Source: JACRCG01 sp964524835 (GTDB lineage Bacteria; Desulfobacterota; Desulfuromonadia; Geobacterales; Pseudopelobacteraceae). From it: a stretch of DNA of 64,000 nt. This document shows, piece after piece, positions 21,801-29,873 of this stretch. The stretch spans positions 1 to 64,000 of the forward strand of contig CAZGEG010000007.1 in the NCBI GenBank assembly GCA_964524835.1. Reading direction: 5' to 3'. Within the stretch, counting starts at the first letter, position 1, and every line of letters begins with the position of its first letter. The notes beneath the pieces are model-generated. The model did no database searches, was not told where the DNA came from, and was given only the letters and a program-made list of their open reading frames with translations. The position numbers and the translations under genes were made by a program.

Positions 21801-23138
21801 ATGGGCTTCATCGGATCAATAAACGACAAACTGAGAAAGTTTTTCCACACACACGCCGGGCTACTGGAAGGCCGGGACATCTACATCGGCTGTTCCGGCA
21901 ACTTCACCGTAGAACAGATCATCAGCCGAAAATGCCAAAACGTCACGATCCACAGCAACGACGTCAGCATGTACACCAGTGTTCTCGGCCACTATGTCAC
22001 CGGCCAAGAGCTGAAACTTCAAGTAATCAATGAAGAACTGCTCTGGATGCAAGGATACATCGACAAGGGCGGAGATTATGCCGCCGCCTGCCTCTCCCTG
22101 GCGCTCTCCATGTTCAAATATGAGAAACGCAACAATCCATTTTCAGAACGGATGTGGCAAACATACCTGGTCAACTTTGAAACCATGCTGGAAAAAACCG
22201 TAGAGAAAGTCCATAAGGCCGCAGAGAACATCCGCTGTGACGAATACACCATGATTGACGTACACGACTATTATCCACAACACACCGGCGTCAGTATCGG
22301 TTTTCTGCCCACCTACGTCGGAGGATATGAAAAACTCTTCCAACGCCTTGACGAATCAATCCTTTGGGACGCCCCCTCTTACGGAATGCTCACCACAGAG
22401 AGAAGAGAAGCCACAATACAGAAAATGGCCGAAGGTGACTTCATCCTCTACGATGATCAAGAGCGTAACGACTTCCCGGTTATTGCAAAAGTAGAACTCC
22501 CCGGAAAGCATCCCGTCTGGATCTACAGCAACATGGACTTTGGTCGCGGATTGTTTCGCTCCAGGGTAAACGAGAAAGCCAGCAAGTACCGCCTGCTTAT
22601 GCCTGAAGACGAAATCCCGAGCAATGCACCCATCAGCATCCGGGAAACCGACCTTCCGACCATCAACCACTATCGCAGCATGTATCTCAGTAAAAAGATA
22701 GTTCCCGGGTCAGGCGGTCCCTGCTACCTCGTTTTTGCCGGAGAACAACTGTTCGGCTTTTTGATTTTCCAGACCTACAGCCTGAAAGGTGGCGATCCTG
22801 GCGAAATCTATATGCTCTCTGATTTTGTTGTGCCATCTACAAAACACAAACGCCTGGCCAAACTCCTAATCATGGCCAGCAAGTGCCGAGAAATGAAACA
22901 GGCCCTCGATGAAAAGAGTATCCGCCGCTATCACAGCATCATGACCACAGCCTTTACCGAAAACCCGGTCAGCATGAAATACCGGGGCATTTACGACCTG
23001 ATCAAGCGCGGAAAAACCACAGACGACAGACAATTCCTCAATTACCGGGGAGAATTTGACGAAACCACATCATTCAAGGAGGTAGTACAGGCATGGACGA
23101 AAAAATTCAACAAGCCAGAGAAGCAGCCCAAAGGCTGA
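21801..23138 (+). CDS. Putative antirestriction adenine-modifying protein (Mom-like C-terminus)
   Basis: 445 aa. The N-terminal region has an adenine-methyltransferase-like strand and turn (DIYIGCSGNFTVEQIIS, then IHSNDVSMYTSVLG). The C-terminal region resembles the Mom/GNAT class: EIYMLSDFVV, KRLAKLLIMASKCREM, NPVSMKYRG and FLNYRGE. Such phage proteins modify adenine to resist restriction. The assignment comes from pattern memory, not a search. It overlaps the ParB-like gene by 46 bp, so the two are probably coupled in function. Confidence 0.6.
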   Translation: MGFIGSINDKLRKFFHTHAGLLEGRDIYIGCSGNFTVEQIISRKCQNVTIHSNDVSMYTSVLGHYVTGQELKLQVINEELLWMQGYIDKGGDYAAACLSLALSMFKYEKRNNPFSERMWQTYLVNFETMLEKTVEKVHKAAENIRCDEYTMIDVHDYYPQHTGVSIGFLPTYVGGYEKLFQRLDESILWDAPSYGMLTTERREATIQKMAEGDFILYDDQERNDFPVIAKVELPGKHPVWIYSNMDFGRGLFRSRVNEKASKYRLLMPEDEIPSNAPISIRETDLPTINHYRSMYLSKKIVPGSGGPCYLVFAGEQLFGFLIFQTYSLKGGDPGEIYMLSDFVVPSTKHKRLAKLLIMASKCREMKQALDEKSIRRYHSIMTTAFTENPVSMKYRGIYDLIKRGKTTDDRQFLNYRGEFDETTSFKEVVQAWTKKFNKPEKQPKG

Positions 23139-23848
23139 ACGAAATCATGGGGGATTCAGTCCCCTACAAGATCGACGTCGTAAACCCGAAAGACGTGGCC
23201 CTGCTCGATAAAAACGCCCGTTACATGAATCACGACATGTTTCAGAACCTGGTCGGCAACATCAAAAAAGACGGCGCCCTCTCCTCCCTTCCGCTCTGCT
23301 GGAAAAAACCGGACGGCGCCACAGTGGTTTTGTCAGGCAATCACAGGATACAGGCCGCCACTCAAGCCGGGCTTTCCTTCATCATGGTACTGGTGATCGA
23401 CCGCGACTTATCCCGATCCGAACAAGTGGCAATCCAGCTGAGTCACAACGCTATCAGCGGCAAAGACGATCAAGCCATATTGAAATCCTTGTGGGATGAG
23501 ATCGAGGATATCGACCTCCGTCAATATGCCGGGCTGGATTCAGAATTGCTGAACGAGTTGGACAAGATGGAGTTCTGTACCATCAGCGACGCCCAGCCGG
23601 ACTTTAAACAGGTGATCCTGCTCTTCCTCCCGGAGGAGATCGACCAGCTCAAGGCGCTCATGACCGATGCGGAAGTACTCTTTTCTCAGGATGAAACCTT
23701 TATCGCGTCACGGGGCCACTACGAAACTGTTTTCAATGCCCTGGTCGAAGTAAAAGAGAAGTTCAACATCGTAAATAATCCTACGGCGCTATTGAAGATT
23801 TTTGAACTGGCTGCGGAAAGGCTGGAAGAGCTGGATTTGGCTGTATAA
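23093..23848 (+). CDS. ParB/Srx-fold protein, partner of modification gene
   Basis: 251 aa with a ParB N-terminal-like domain: YKIDVVNPKDV..., LVGNIKKDGALSSLPLCW, VLSGNHRIQAATQAG, with GNHR in place of the usual GERR/GHRR. It lacks a clear ParB helix-turn-helix. ATG follows AAGGAGGTAGTACAGGC. Its overlap with the modification gene suggests a role in DNA modification or substrate handling rather than chromosome partition; that is inference. Confidence 0.65.
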   Translation: MDEKIQQAREAAQRLNEIMGDSVPYKIDVVNPKDVALLDKNARYMNHDMFQNLVGNIKKDGALSSLPLCWKKPDGATVVLSGNHRIQAATQAGLSFIMVLVIDRDLSRSEQVAIQLSHNAISGKDDQAILKSLWDEIEDIDLRQYAGLDSELLNELDKMEFCTISDAQPDFKQVILLFLPEEIDQLKALMTDAEVLFSQDETFIASRGHYETVFNALVEVKEKFNIVNNPTALLKIFELAAERLEELDLAV

Positions 23849-23875
23849 TTGGCGTTATATTTTTGGGGGTACACT

Positions 23876-24172
23876 TTGAACACCACGGAATTTTTAAACG
23901 GACTTGATTACGATCAGCTCAAATTTGCGAGGAATCAAGCCGACATACTGATAAAGCAAAAAGAGGCTGAAGAAAAAGTGGCACTGTTCATCATCTCTGA
24001 CGACATGCTGAATTATGCCGCGTTCCCCGCTGACCAGTACGATTTTGGAGTTGATCGACTCTGCGAGGTAATCAAGGATTTTGCCAAACGGAATCCCGGC
24101 GAAGATGTCGAATTTACGATGAATAAGCGTCGGTTCATAGGTAGTGAAACCGAAGAGATGCTAAAGTTGTAA
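23876..24172 (+). CDS. Unknown cassette-borne protein
   Basis: 98 aa from a TTG start with TTGGGGGT upstream (N-terminus MNTTEFLNGLDYDQLKFARNQAD). Helical, acidic, no recognised domain. attC-like site 4 starts 5 bp after its stop. A GTTATAT sequence at 23854-23860 just upstream could be the left cassette boundary. Confidence 0.55.
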   Translation: MNTTEFLNGLDYDQLKFARNQADILIKQKEAEEKVALFIISDDMLNYAAFPADQYDFGVDRLCEVIKDFAKRNPGEDVEFTMNKRRFIGSETEEMLKL

Positions 24173-24173
24173 A

Positions 24174-24232
24174 ATTTAACGGCTGCGCCTTCAGCGGCGG
24201 GCCTTATCGCCCGCTGCGAGGCGTTGTTATCT
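24174..24232 (+). repeat. attC-like site 4 (best example)
   Basis: Starts ATTTAACGGCTGCGCC, ends GCGTTGTTATCT. CTTCAGCGGCGGGC pairs with GCCCGCTGCGAG leaving an unpaired base, loop CTTATC, outer TAAC/GTTA. 59 bp. The TTCAGCGG / CCGCTGCGA arms resemble chromosomal-integron attC sites. Confidence 0.85.
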
Positions 24233-24262
24233 GGTCAGATTCCTTCACTGTAATTTATTTTA

Positions 24263-24309
24263 TGTGGCCACAAAATATTATTGACAATGTTATTACTTGT
24301 GGCTACAAT
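24263..24309 (+). promoter_or_regulatory. Cassette promoter with twin operators
   Basis: TTGACA (24281-24286), 17-bp spacer, TACAAT (24304-24309): a near-consensus sigma-70 promoter. Two copies of TGTGGCYACAA lie at 24263-24273 (upstream of -35) and 24298-24308 (over the -10). They are likely binding sites for the ribbon-helix-helix protein encoded by the same cassette. Confidence 0.8.
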
Positions 24310-24334
24310 AAAATAAAAAATCAGGGGGTGTAAC

Positions 24335-24592
24335 ATGGCACAAAAAATTACAATCGAAGAAGCTGCCTACATTTACAAGGATCGGTTCAACGGACTGGGC
24401 ACTCCGAGAAGCGAAGCGTACAAACGCGGCTTCGGGGATAAACTGCAAAAAATCGCAACCGATGCAAAACACAACCCTGACAACCCGTTTAAGTCTGGAA
24501 CGGCAGAGTTTGATGCTTACGGTTCCGGTCGTGATCATGCTGATAATTCCATCGCCTGCTTCATTTTCAAAAAAGAAGGCGGTGAAATATGA
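24335..24592 (+). CDS. Unknown protein, first gene of self-regulated cassette
   Basis: 85 aa (MAQKITIEEAAYIYKDRFN...), preceded by a strong promoter and GGGGGTG. The centre, AYKRGFGDKLQ and SGTAEFDAYGSGRDHADN, recalls small ribosome-associated or stress proteins, but weakly. Its stop overlaps the start of the RHH gene, so they form a two-gene unit like a toxin-antitoxin pair; which, if either, is toxic cannot be told. Confidence 0.55.
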   Translation: MAQKITIEEAAYIYKDRFNGLGTPRSEAYKRGFGDKLQKIATDAKHNPDNPFKSGTAEFDAYGSGRDHADNSIACFIFKKEGGEI

Positions 24593-24774
24593 CTGCACAA
24601 CCTGGACGGCCAATCGGGAGCAAGGCGGAAAAATCACGGGAATTAACTAAGCGGCAACGATGGACGGCGGAAGAATGGGAGGAAGTCGAAAACGCCTCCT
24701 CTGCTGCCGAAGAAACACCGTCAGATTTTATCAGAGCGGCAACCCTCCAACGGTGCCGCAAGAAGACCAGATAA
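24589..24774 (+). CDS. Ribbon-helix-helix-like regulator/antitoxin
   Basis: 61 aa. RQRWTAEEWEEVENASSAAEETPSDFIRAATLQRC has the strand-helix-helix pattern of small DUF1778/CopG-type antitoxins, after a basic N-terminus. The ATG overlaps the previous stop (ATGA). Likely binds the TGTGGCYACAA pair upstream and represses the cassette promoter. The stop TAA is the start of attC-like site 5. Confidence 0.6.
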   Translation: MTAQPGRPIGSKAEKSRELTKRQRWTAEEWEEVENASSAAEETPSDFIRAATLQRCRKKTR

Positions 24775-24819
24775 CGATTGCGTTTCAGCCGTTCCCCGGC
24801 TGGAATAAGCTGGTTATCC
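24769..24819 (+). repeat. attC-like site 5
   Basis: Starts AGATAACGATTGCG, ends GCTGGTTATCC. CAGCCG pairs with CGGCTG across TTCCC, flanked by TTT/AAT-type spacers and TAAC/GTTA outer arms. 51 bp. Confidence 0.7.
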
Positions 24820-24843
24820 TTCGGGGCCAGTGAGGAGGAACTC

Positions 24844-25026
24844 ATGCAAGATCAACTTTTCCCAGTTCAAAATCTGAAAACTAGACGATTTCTGATTTTT
24901 CCGGATGATTCAACCCGGCAGTACATGTGCGTTTGCGCTGCACGCGATTCTTCACACGCTCTCAAAATTGCGCGGCAAAATTTTACTCTGTCTCGTACCG
25001 CAAGGGCGATTCTAGAGAGAGGATAA
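24844..25026 (+). CDS. Small unknown cassette-borne protein
   Basis: 60 aa (MQDQLFPVQNLKTRRFLIFPD...), ATG after GAGGAGGAACTC. A mixed beta/helix protein with YMCVCAARDSSHALKIAR, of the kind often found in integron cassettes and phages. Bounded by attC-like sites 5 and 6, whose TAA is its stop. Function unknown. Confidence 0.6.
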   Translation: MQDQLFPVQNLKTRRFLIFPDDSTRQYMCVCAARDSSHALKIARQNFTLSRTARAILERG

Positions 25027-25071
25027 CGCTTGAGCGTCACCGGCTTGGCCGGTGGACAGCGTTGGTTGTGC
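25021..25071 (+). repeat. attC-like site 6
   Basis: Starts GGATAACGCTTGAGCG, ends GTTGGTTGTGC. Arms GCGTCACCGGC and GCCGGTGGACAGCGT pair across TTG with bulges; the right core is GTTG rather than GTTA. 51 bp. Confidence 0.75.
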
Positions 25072-25097
25072 CAGCGCTGCAATTTAAGGAGGATATC

Positions 25098-25316
25098 GTG
25101 GCAAAAATTACCATAGCATGTGCAGCACTAAGCGGAAGGATTTACGCCGGGAAACTAAATAAAGCGCGAAACGCATTTCTCGACGGCAAAGAGGACGTGA
25201 CTAGCGACGTACTGAAAGCGGTCATTGATAAGATTCAGCCTGGACACGTTGAGACCGTGACCGTTGATGGCGATCCAAAGTACGAAATCGAAGTGAGGGA
25301 GATTTTAAAGGCATAA
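25098..25316 (+). CDS. Small unknown protein, last cassette gene
   Basis: 72 aa from GTG, with AAGGAGGATATC upstream. Sequence MAKITIACAALSGRIYAGKLNKARNAFLDGKEDVTSD, then VETVTVDGDPKYEIEVREI. Its stop is within GCATAACAAGC, which looks like the start of an attC whose right part is lost. No recognised family. Confidence 0.55.
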   Translation: MAKITIACAALSGRIYAGKLNKARNAFLDGKEDVTSDVLKAVIDKIQPGHVETVTVDGDPKYEIEVREILKA

Positions 25317-25624
25317 CAAGCTTTTAAGCAGCTTACCCCCGTAACCCCCCATAAAACCTAAGCTTGCCAGCCCCCTCACGTATTCACCGCGTAAGGGGGC
25401 TTTTGTTTATCCCCCATACTCTCCTATACCCATTTTTAGAGCTTTCGCAAACCCCCATCAATACTACGCTTGCCAATATGAGCAAATGTTTAACAAATGC
25501 TACAGAGCAAATTTGACGTTTTAAAAAATAATGCAAGTATCTGTTATTATTGCGCTTTTTTCTTTACATAGGTAGTCATTATGATAGGATTACTTATAAG
25601 TTAATGAAATCAGGAGGTTGAACC
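25317..25624. other. Non-coding region after cassette cluster 2
   Basis: Contains a terminator at 25369-25405 and an AT-rich stretch (25490-25600) that probably holds the promoter of the following operon, e.g. TTGACG near 25513. No gene seen. Confidence 0.5.
25369..25405 (+). terminator. Rho-independent terminator
   Basis: AGCCCCCT / AGGGGGCT stem extended by ACG/CGT, then TTTTGTTT. It closes the early/middle operon after the cassettes. Confidence 0.8.
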
Positions 25625-25810
25625 ATGTTTGACAGAGAATTGCTTTACAAGATTGAGGCGGCATCAAAGACCAAGAAGGATCGTAAGTTGATTGGCGGCT
25701 GGCTCTACTTCATGAACAACGAAGGTCTTAAAGCATTGAATTTTTCAGACATGGGATCTGCTGATTACCTGGAACTCAATACCATCGTCCAGAAGCACCG
25801 GACGCACTGA
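25625..25810 (+). CDS. Small unknown phage protein
   Basis: 61 aa (MFDRELLYKIEAASKTKKD...), ATG after AGGAGGTTGAACC. Helical and charged. First gene of a new rightward operon. Unknown. Confidence 0.55.
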   Translation: MFDRELLYKIEAASKTKKDRKLIGGWLYFMNNEGLKALNFSDMGSADYLELNTIVQKHRTH

Positions 25811-25822
25811 AGGGAGATGACC

Positions 25823-26002
25823 ATGAAAAAGAAATCCTTAACGCTCGCAGCCGTAACACTGGAAGCTGTAAAGAATTCAAGGTTCGGCTGTAGAAACTGC
25901 CTGTACCAGTCCTGTGAGTGCTCTCCGGTCGGCGTCAACTTCGTCCCCCGCATCGCTCTGGACAAATACGCATCCTGCGCAAATTACGCATATTACGATT
26001 AG
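25823..26002 (+). CDS. Small cysteine-rich protein
   Basis: 59 aa from the second of two close ATGs, because AAGGGAG abuts the first. Five cysteines (CRNCLYQSCECS, SCAN) suggest metal binding. Overlap-free neighbour of RadC-like gene. Unknown function. Confidence 0.5.
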   Translation: MKKKSLTLAAVTLEAVKNSRFGCRNCLYQSCECSPVGVNFVPRIALDKYASCANYAYYD

Positions 26003-26015
26003 AAAGGAGACCACC

Positions 26016-26513
26016 ATGAACGCATCACATTCCCTCTTCCCCGAATACGAAGCACCCCAGCGGCAAGAAAGTCCACACCGCCGCCTGCAGGTAGTCCGTG
26101 TCTGTCTGGTCAAGGACAAGCCTGTCATCTACAACGACACACGCCTGACTGCTCCAGCCCAGGACTCCGAAGCGTTCCGAGCGCTCTTGCCGGACATCGA
26201 TCGTGAACACTTCGTTGTATTCGTCCTCGATGGCAAGAACCGCATTATTTCCTGTAACGTGGTGAGTGTCGGCTCCCTAAATCAGGCCATTGTTCATCCC
26301 CGCGAGGTTTTTAAATCAGCCATCCTCGCCAACGGAGCCGCCGTTATTCTCGCGCACAACCATCCCACAGGAGACCCCACTCCAAGCAGTGAGGATATCG
26401 CTATCACCAGGCGGCTCAAAGAAGGGGGTGAGATACTCGGCATCAAAGTTCTGGACCACATCATCGTTTGCGACAGAGAACATCTATCATTTACAGAAAG
26501 GGGATTGTTATGA
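26016..26513 (+). CDS. RadC-like JAB-domain protein
   Basis: 165 aa. The metal site HNHPTGDPTPSSED (HxH...D) and the flanks FVVFVLDGKNRIISCNVVSVGSLN place it in the RadC/MPN(JAB) family. The N-terminal HhH region of chromosomal RadC is missing, as in phage and plasmid versions. Biochemical role unclear for the family. ATG after AAAGGAGACCACC. Its stop overlaps the DUF3560 gene start. Confidence 0.85.
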   Translation: MNASHSLFPEYEAPQRQESPHRRLQVVRVCLVKDKPVIYNDTRLTAPAQDSEAFRALLPDIDREHFVVFVLDGKNRIISCNVVSVGSLNQAIVHPREVFKSAILANGAAVILAHNHPTGDPTPSSEDIAITRRLKEGGEILGIKVLDHIIVCDREHLSFTERGLL

Positions 26514-27301
26514 ACAGATTTGAGGAGAAGAGACAGGCAAGAATCGAGCGATTGCAGGAAAGAGCAACAAGAGCGGGAGCCACAGCCACCGCGCTTTGGA
26601 AGCGTGGTCACGAAATGGCCTCAGTGATTCCCTTCGGACAACCCATTTTGGTAGGCCATCACTCAGAAGGCCGAGACCGCAACTACCGCTCCCGGATTCA
26701 GGGCACGTTCCGTAAAGCCAGCGAAGCTACCGGCAAAGCCTCATACTACGCAGAGAAGGTGGAAGCGGCAGAGAACAACACTGCTATCAGTTCCGACGAT
26801 CCGGAAGCAACCGTGAAGCTCCGGGAGAAGATTCAGACGGCTGAAACATTCCAAGAGCACATGAAGAACGTCAACAAACTTCTGAAAGGCAAGAAAGGAC
26901 CGGACCGTCCGGCACTGAACGCGCTCGGTATTAACGACGCAAGTATCAATATGATGCTCACCCCCGACTTTGCCGGTCGTGTCGGTTACCCGTCATATGC
27001 CATCACCAACAACGGCGCAAACATCCGCACAATGAAACAGCGCCTTGAATTGCTCACCGCCAGAGCAGCAGACGAGACAACGGAAATTGTTATCAATGGG
27101 GTCAAGATCGTTGAGAACGTGGAAGAAAACCGCCTGCAAATGTTCTTTGACGGGAAACCCGCTGACAATATCCGCGCAGAGCTAAAGTCAACCGGGTTCC
27201 GGTGGAGCCCCTACAATGGATGTTGGCAGCGTCAGCGGTCTAACTCCGCAACTTGGGGAGCGAAGCGGATCGCAGAAAACATAAAGGCGGTGGCGGCATG
27301 A
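26510..27301 (+). CDS. DUF3560 protein
   Basis: 263 aa. The N-terminal region (RIERLQERATRAGATATALWKRGHEMASVIPFGQPILVGHHSEGRDRNYR) is typical of DUF3560, and the C-terminus (STGFRWSPYNGCWQRQRS) is the small module often found in plasmid and phage anti-restriction or DNA-processing proteins. ATG overlaps the RadC-like stop. Function not known. Confidence 0.8.
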   Translation: MNRFEEKRQARIERLQERATRAGATATALWKRGHEMASVIPFGQPILVGHHSEGRDRNYRSRIQGTFRKASEATGKASYYAEKVEAAENNTAISSDDPEATVKLREKIQTAETFQEHMKNVNKLLKGKKGPDRPALNALGINDASINMMLTPDFAGRVGYPSYAITNNGANIRTMKQRLELLTARAADETTEIVINGVKIVENVEENRLQMFFDGKPADNIRAELKSTGFRWSPYNGCWQRQRSNSATWGAKRIAENIKAVAA

Positions 27302-27417
27302 AGCCCGCAGGCTGCAATATGACGGAAGAAGAGTTGACGCTTGCTTTTGCTGAAGGACTTTTCACGGATGACGAGTACATCCGAATTTTAGGAGAGATAA
27401 AGGAGAAAACAGCATGA
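27298..27417 (+). CDS. Very small acidic protein
   Basis: 39 aa (MKPAGCNMTEEELTLAFAEG...), coupled at both ends by ATGA overlaps with DUF3560 and DUF488 genes. One amphipathic helix predicted by eye. Real by position, unknown in role. Confidence 0.5.
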   Translation: MKPAGCNMTEEELTLAFAEGLFTDDEYIRILGEIKEKTA

Positions 27418-27881
27418 TTTACACTATCGGTTACCAAGGACTACCGTTTGATCGTTTCAAAGAGATTCTTGTTGAGAAAGACATCAACATCATTGTCGAT
27501 GTCCGCAGCAAACCGTATGGCCGCGCCTTCCAGTACAACCGCAAGGCGCTTGAATTCATGACCAAAGATACCCCCGCCACATTGCTCTACTGGTACAAGG
27601 GCGATGTGCTGGGCGGTTTCAACCCGATCAAGCCGGAAGCCCTGAAATGGCTGGAAAGCATCGGGGTACCAAACGGGAAAGAGTTCGGCCCCGGCTTCAA
27701 AGTGCCGGATGTCCCCATCAATTACCTGATTCTCTGCTATGAGGCCAACCCGCGAGAGTGCCACCGCCATTACGAGCTGGCGAAACATCTGATGAGCAAG
27801 GGAATCGCCGTGGTTCACCTGGACAAGGCCGGATCCGAAACCCGCGCGGCTGATCTTGAACCGCAACCAACATTATTGTAA
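27414..27881 (+). CDS. DUF488 family protein
   Basis: 155 aa. Starts MIYTIGYQGLPFDRFKEIL and contains VDVRSKPYGRAFQYNRKALE and LCYEANPRECHRHYELAKHL, the DUF488 signatures. Cys and His in ECHRH may be catalytic. Family function is unknown; common in mobile elements. Coupled to the preceding tiny gene. Confidence 0.85.
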   Translation: MIYTIGYQGLPFDRFKEILVEKDINIIVDVRSKPYGRAFQYNRKALEFMTKDTPATLLYWYKGDVLGGFNPIKPEALKWLESIGVPNGKEFGPGFKVPDVPINYLILCYEANPRECHRHYELAKHLMSKGIAVVHLDKAGSETRAADLEPQPTLL

Positions 27882-27892
27882 GGAGGCATGCG

Positions 27893-28798
27893 ATGGAAAA
27901 GACAATCACCAAACCCGCAGAAATAGAGGCACAAGAGACAAGCCTGGCCATCAACCTGATTTTCCCGAATCCGGACCAACCCCGTAAACTGTTCGACCAG
28001 AAGGCGCTGGAAGAACTTGCCGGCAACATCAAACAGTACGGCATCCTTCAGCCGCTGGTTGTCACCCGCCGCGGCAAGAAGTTTTTGCTCATCGCCGGAG
28101 AGCGCCGCTGGCGAGCCTCACAGCTTGCCGGAAGAAAATATGTCCCTGTGCGCGTCATTCAGGCCGATGCCGCCATGGTGGAGGAACTGGCCTTGTTGGA
28201 AAACATCATGCGCCGGGATCTGAACCTGATCGAAGAGGCCAAAGGCTATCAGGCTCTTCTGGATCGTGGCTATACCGTAGAGACACTGGCCGCGAAACTC
28301 GGCTTCAAGCAACCGTGGCGGGTAACGGAACGGACACAACTCCTCACCCTTTCTGGTGATTATCAAGATGCCGTCATCAAAGGGATCCTTTCCCCTTCCC
28401 AGGGTTTCGAGCTTTCCCGCCTTCCGCGTGAACAGCAGCCGGTGGTCTTTCGCAAGATAAGAGACGGCCAGTTGAACAGCTATGACAAGCTGAGAGCATT
28501 CGTCACGGCGATGGTTCATATTGAAGAGACCATGGCGCTGTTCGACGTGCCGGAGATAACCGCAGTTGAGAAAAAGGCCCTCAGCAGCTATGAAAAGATG
28601 ATTGAAAAATGTATGGAGGTTGTCCGCAAGGCCTACGATGATAATGATCTGGTCGTATTGAAGAAGGTCACTCGGGCAAACGTCCAGACAAACTTGGACC
28701 GTCTCGATCTGATAACCAAGGGTTTAGCCAATATCCGCAAGGTTCTGACAGAAAACGTCATGCAGCAGGCGGTTCTTGAGATGGCAAAGGCGACATAA
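27893..28798 (+). CDS. ParB/RepB/Spo0J family protein
   Basis: 301 aa. ParB N-terminal domain (LIFPNPDQPRKLFDQKALEELAGNIKQYGILQPLVV, then LIAGERRWRASQLAG), followed by a helix-turn-helix region (EEAKGYQALLDRGYTVETLAAKLGF). No ParA is present, so it is more likely a DNA-binding regulator or replication helper than a partition system. ATG after AAGGAGGCATGCG. Followed by a near-palindrome and terminator. Confidence 0.85.
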   Translation: MEKTITKPAEIEAQETSLAINLIFPNPDQPRKLFDQKALEELAGNIKQYGILQPLVVTRRGKKFLLIAGERRWRASQLAGRKYVPVRVIQADAAMVEELALLENIMRRDLNLIEEAKGYQALLDRGYTVETLAAKLGFKQPWRVTERTQLLTLSGDYQDAVIKGILSPSQGFELSRLPREQQPVVFRKIRDGQLNSYDKLRAFVTAMVHIEETMALFDVPEITAVEKKALSSYEKMIEKCMEVVRKAYDDNDLVVLKKVTRANVQTNLDRLDLITKGLANIRKVLTENVMQQAVLEMAKAT

Positions 28799-28810
28799 TT
28801 GTAACAAACC

Positions 28811-28860
28811 GAAATAATACCGCACTTGCCGCAACTGCGTTCTTGAAACCTGATATGAAG
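28811..28860 (+). repeat. Conserved intergenic repeat with 19-bp dyad, copy 1
   Basis: Shares most of 50 bp with 34229-34276. Core CGCACTTGCCGCAACTGCG (28821-28839) is symmetric except at one position pair, followed by TTGAAACCTGATA. Looks like a dimeric regulator's site. Confidence 0.7.
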
Positions 28861-28900
28861 CCCTCTATGACGTAAAAAACCGTCAAGGGGGCTTTTTGTT
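28860..28900 (+). terminator. Rho-independent terminator before packaging genes
   Basis: GCCCTC..TGACG / CGTCA.GGGGGC stem, then TTTTTGTTTT. It separates the ParB-like operon from the terminase operon and directly follows the dyad repeat. Confidence 0.8.
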
Positions 28901-29006
28901 TTCCCCAACATAGCGCGGAGTAAGCATTGATAGTGATGCGCCTGGCCTACCAGCCGGGAGAAGGTGCTGCAAGTTCACACCTCCGCTCCATATTCAGGGG
29001 CATATC

Positions 29007-29873
29007 ATGGCAGAAGACCAGGGAAAACCGAACGAAGGGCTCACCGCCGAGAAACTGGCAAAGGCGCTCAAAGTCAACATTGCCCGCGCCATCAACGAAG
29101 GCAAAACCGCCGGAGTCGCCAAGGACATCCGTGAACTGCGCCAACTCGAAAGAGAAATGTTCGCAGGGGTCAACACCTCCCCACCTGAAGACATAGACCC
29201 CGATTCAGACCCCGTACTTGAGCGCCTGCGCGTCAAAAAACGCCCCTATACCCTTTCCCCTTTAGCAATCGACCAACGCCGTCAGGCCGCCGCTCTCTCT
29301 ACAGGTCCGACATCCGAAGCCGGAAAAGCATCCAGCAGCAAAAACGCCTGGAAGCATGGCCTGAATGCCCGCACCCGTATCCTCAATCTTGGTAAACCGT
29401 GCAAATCCACTTGCCCGGACTATCCCTGTTCCCTGGTTGACGATGGCACTACCCTTCCCGGTAAGCAATGTCTGGATAAGGAATATATGTTGTCCTGTGT
29501 CGAAGCCGTTTCACGAGCAGTCGGCAGTGGCGATCTGACTGATTTGAAAGATATTGCCGCCCTGCAGATGGGGCAATCCATCCAGGTCATCAACGATTTG
29601 CAGGAATCCATCCTGCAGTACGGCGTCTACATGAAGGATGAGAAGCTGGACAAAGACGGCAAGATCATCGGTTACGCCATCAAGCCAAACCCGTCATTGC
29701 TGCCGCTCTCCAACCTGCTCAAGGCCGTTGGTATCACCCTGCCGGACTTCATGATCACCCCGGCCGCGCTGGAGCGTAAGAAGAGCGATGAAGATGCCAA
29801 AGAAACCCTGGCCACCATCTTCAGTGCCGCTGCCGGTGGTCTGGCCCGCGCCAAAGAGAAGAAGGGGGCCTGA
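29007..29873 (+). CDS. Putative terminase small subunit
   Basis: 288 aa. Assigned mainly by position directly before the large terminase. N-terminal helices (LTAEKLAKALKVNIARAINEGK) could form a DNA-binding bundle; a cysteine group (CKSTCPDYPC) lies mid-protein. ATG at the start of MAEDQGKPNEG. It would recognise the packaging site. A different head-packaging accessory role is possible. Confidence 0.55.
   Translation: MAEDQGKPNEGLTAEKLAKALKVNIARAINEGKTAGVAKDIRELRQLEREMFAGVNTSPPEDIDPDSDPVLERLRVKKRPYTLSPLAIDQRRQAAALSTGPTSEAGKASSSKNAWKHGLNARTRILNLGKPCKSTCPDYPCSLVDDGTTLPGKQCLDKEYMLSCVEAVSRAVGSGDLTDLKDIAALQMGQSIQVINDLQESILQYGVYMKDEKLDKDGKIIGYAIKPNPSLLPLSNLLKAVGITLPDFMITPAALERKKSDEDAKETLATIFSAAAGGLARAKEKKGA

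Noticed and set aside
25314..25350. attC site after the last cluster-2 gene
   Set aside because: Starts TAACAAGC with a short GCTTTTAAGC palindrome, but no right core was found.
27893..28798. Plasmid-type partition locus
   Set aside because: Only a ParB-like protein is present; no ParA and no clear centromere repeats, so a plasmid-prophage lifestyle is not supported.
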